From NCBI GenBank assembly GCA_947625885.1, contig CANQQA010000001.1, positions 124,001 through 188,000 of the forward strand: DNA of 64,000 nucleotides, read 5' to 3'. This document shows, in pieces, positions 62,755 through 64,000 of the stretch. Position numbers and translations under genes: made by a program. Source of the stretch: an uncultured Bacteroidales bacterium (lineage in GTDB: Bacteria; Bacteroidota; Bacteroidia; Bacteroidales; UBA11471). The notes beneath the pieces are model-generated. The model was not told where the DNA came from, did no database searches, and saw nothing but the letters and a program-made list of their open reading frames with translations. Numbering within the stretch: position 1 is the stretch's first letter; every line of letters starts with the position of its first letter.

Positions 62755-64000
62755 GTGGACGCCAATTATCTGCAAGACCTCAACGAACAACAACGCGCCG
62801 CCGTCGTTTACAGCGACGGACCGTCGCTCGTGATTGCCGGCGCCGGCTCGGGCAAAACCCGCGTGCTGACGTACAAAATCGCGCACCTGCTGGCGTCGGG
62901 CGAATATACGCCGTACCAGATTCTGGCGCTGACGTTCACCAACAAGGCGGCACGGGAAATGAAAGAGCGCATCGCCGGCATCGTGGGCGGGACTACGGCA
63001 TCGCGGCTGTTCATGGGCACGTTTCACTCCATTTTCGCCCGCATCTTGCGCAGCCATGCCGACAGGTTGGGCTTCCCGTCCGACTTCACGATTTACGACC
63101 AGACGGACTCGCGCAGCCTTATCAAAACCATCGTCAAAGAGATGAATCTCGACGACAAGGTCTATAAACCGTCCATCGTACAAGCCATTATCTCGCACGC
63201 GAAAAATGCGTTGGTAACGCCCGGAGCCTACGCCGCCAACCGCGACATCGCGGAAGCCGATGCGCAAGCGCGCCGCCCGCTGCTGCGCGACATTTACAAA
63301 CTCTACTGGGAACGCTGTTTCCGCGCCGGAGCAATGGATTTCGACGACCTGCTGCTCTACACCAACATACTTTTCCGCGACCATGCCGACGTGCTGGATT
63401 TTTACCAAAACCAGTTCCGGTATATCTTGGTCGATGAATATCAAGACACCAACTTCGCGCAGCACCTGATTATCAACCAGCTGGCAAAATCGCACCACCG
63501 GTTGTGCGTGGTGGGCGACGATGCGCAAAGCATCTATTCGTTTCGCGGGGCGAACATCGACAACATACTGAATCTCCGCAAGGAATATCCCGAATGCCGC
63601 ATATTCAAACTCGAACAGAACTACCGCTCGACCCAAACCATCGTGGCGGCAGCCAACAGCTTGATAGCCAAAAACGAAGAGCGCATACCGAAAGATATTT
63701 TTTCGCACAAGGCGGTAGGTGAAAAAATAGAGGTGCTCAGCTCCTACTCCGACTTCGAGGAGGGGTATCTCGTGGCGAGCCGCATCACGACGCTGCGCAT
63801 GGCGTCGGCATCGGCGTATTCCGATTTCGCAATACTCTACCGCACCAATTCGCAGTCGCGCATCTTCGAGGAGGCGCTGCGCAAACGGAACATTCCCTAC
63901 CGCATCTACGGCGGACAATCGTTTTACCAGCGCAAGGAGGTGAAAGATGTAATCGCCTACTTCCGCATGGCGGTGAATCCCGCCGACGAGGAGGCGTTGA
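62755..64000 (+). CDS. UvrD/PcrA-type ATP-dependent DNA helicase, 5' part (runs off window)
   Basis: This is the first 415 residues of a superfamily 1A DNA helicase. It has Q-motif LNEQQRAAV, Walker A AGAGSGKT (ending at residue 35), motif Ia LTFTNKAAREMKERI, motif Ic FMGTFHSIFARILR, motif II LVDEYQDTN, motif III VVGDDAQSIYSFRGA, and motif IV LEQNYRST. No in-frame ATG precedes the homology, so I take GTG 62755 as start, just after a TACCTTTG box. UvrD, PcrA or Rep is undecidable without the C-terminal half. Confidence 0.93.
   Translation, partial: MDANYLQDLNEQQRAAVVYSDGPSLVIAGAGSGKTRVLTYKIAHLLASGEYTPYQILALTFTNKAAREMKERIAGIVGGTTASRLFMGTFHSIFARILRSHADRLGFPSDFTIYDQTDSRSLIKTIVKEMNLDDKVYKPSIVQAIISHAKNALVTPGAYAANRDIAEADAQARRPLLRDIYKLYWERCFRAGAMDFDDLLLYTNILFRDHADVLDFYQNQFRYILVDEYQDTNFAQHLIINQLAKSHHRLCVVGDDAQSIYSFRGANIDNILNLRKEYPECRIFKLEQNYRSTQTIVAAANSLIAKNEERIPKDIFSHKAVGEKIEVLSSYSDFEEGYLVASRITTLRMASASAYSDFAILYRTNSQSRIFEEALRKRNIPYRIYGGQSFYQRKEVKDVIAYFRMAVNPADEEAL

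Noticed and set aside
62513-62833. 107-codon forward frame before the helicase
   Set aside because: It overlaps the helicase start and a promoter box; the sequence is low-complexity (poly-Phe) and unlike a protein.

Overview
The window is a 64 kb chromosomal segment from a member of the Bacteroidales (phylum Bacteroidota), moderately G+C-rich outside one island. The evidence is a complete type IX secretion core (porP-gldK-gldL-gldM-gldN order), a TonB-dependent receptor with a carboxypeptidase-like regulatory domain, glutamine synthetase III, the long form of IspG, a decarboxylase-type methylmalonyl-CoA pathway, and many TAnnTTTG promoter boxes typical of the phylum. Because the type IX core is present, a Barnesiella/Tannerella/Porphyromonas-like relative is more likely than classical Bacteroides, but the genus cannot be fixed from sequence alone. 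I saw no rRNA, tRNA, CRISPR array, transposase or prophage.

Layout. 1-7.6 kb: the end of rpe, comEC, a converging TonB receptor, then a forward group of nitroreductase, DUF2520 dehydrogenase-like protein, KdsC-type phosphatase and Maf. 7.5-20.6 kb: a nitrogen block, with reverse-strand glmS, a PurF-type amidotransferase, carA, carB and a DEAD-box helicase. Glutamine synthetase III diverges from glmS, so the enzyme that makes glutamine sits beside four proteins that use it or act with a user. An Ntn-type linear amide hydrolase follows. 20.7-26.9 kb: the type IX secretion motor and ring genes. 26.9-30.6 kb: a small surface-glycan module (flippase, cytidylyltransferase/SDR fusion of the CDP-ribitol type, LicD transferase). 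30.7-40.1 kb: Na/Pi transporter, uridine-kinase-like protein, HAD phosphatase, RpoN, purE, ispG and two membrane proteins. 40.3-45.7 kb: envelope genes (a Trp-rich secreted protein, a FadL-like porin, DsbD, a PepSY-like lipoprotein). 45.7-49.3 kb: reverse-strand folA-thyA, rsgA, frr and pyrH.

49.6-52.2 kb is a markedly A+T-rich island of three ORFs: a secreted protein, a lipoprotein and a frameshifted DUF2971 gene. Codon use differs sharply from the flanks, so it is probably acquired DNA. 52.4-57.0 kb is the operon mce-mmdA-(LTD-OadG)-biotin carrier-oadB for Na+-coupled methylmalonyl-CoA decarboxylation in succinate-to-propionate fermentation. 57.0-64.0 kb holds a structured intergenic region, dnaK, ruvX-def, ettA and the 5' part of a UvrD/PcrA helicase that runs off the end.

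The most unusual points are the A+T-rich island with its broken DUF2971 gene next to an A8 run; a 20-bp identical leader at the starts of the unrelated genes frr and mce; an unassigned terminator-like hairpin upstream of dnaK; the lamin-tail/OadG fusion; and the CDP-ribitol/LicD module directly behind the type IX core. No clearly new multi-gene system could be proven. The A+T-rich island is the best candidate for undescribed biology.
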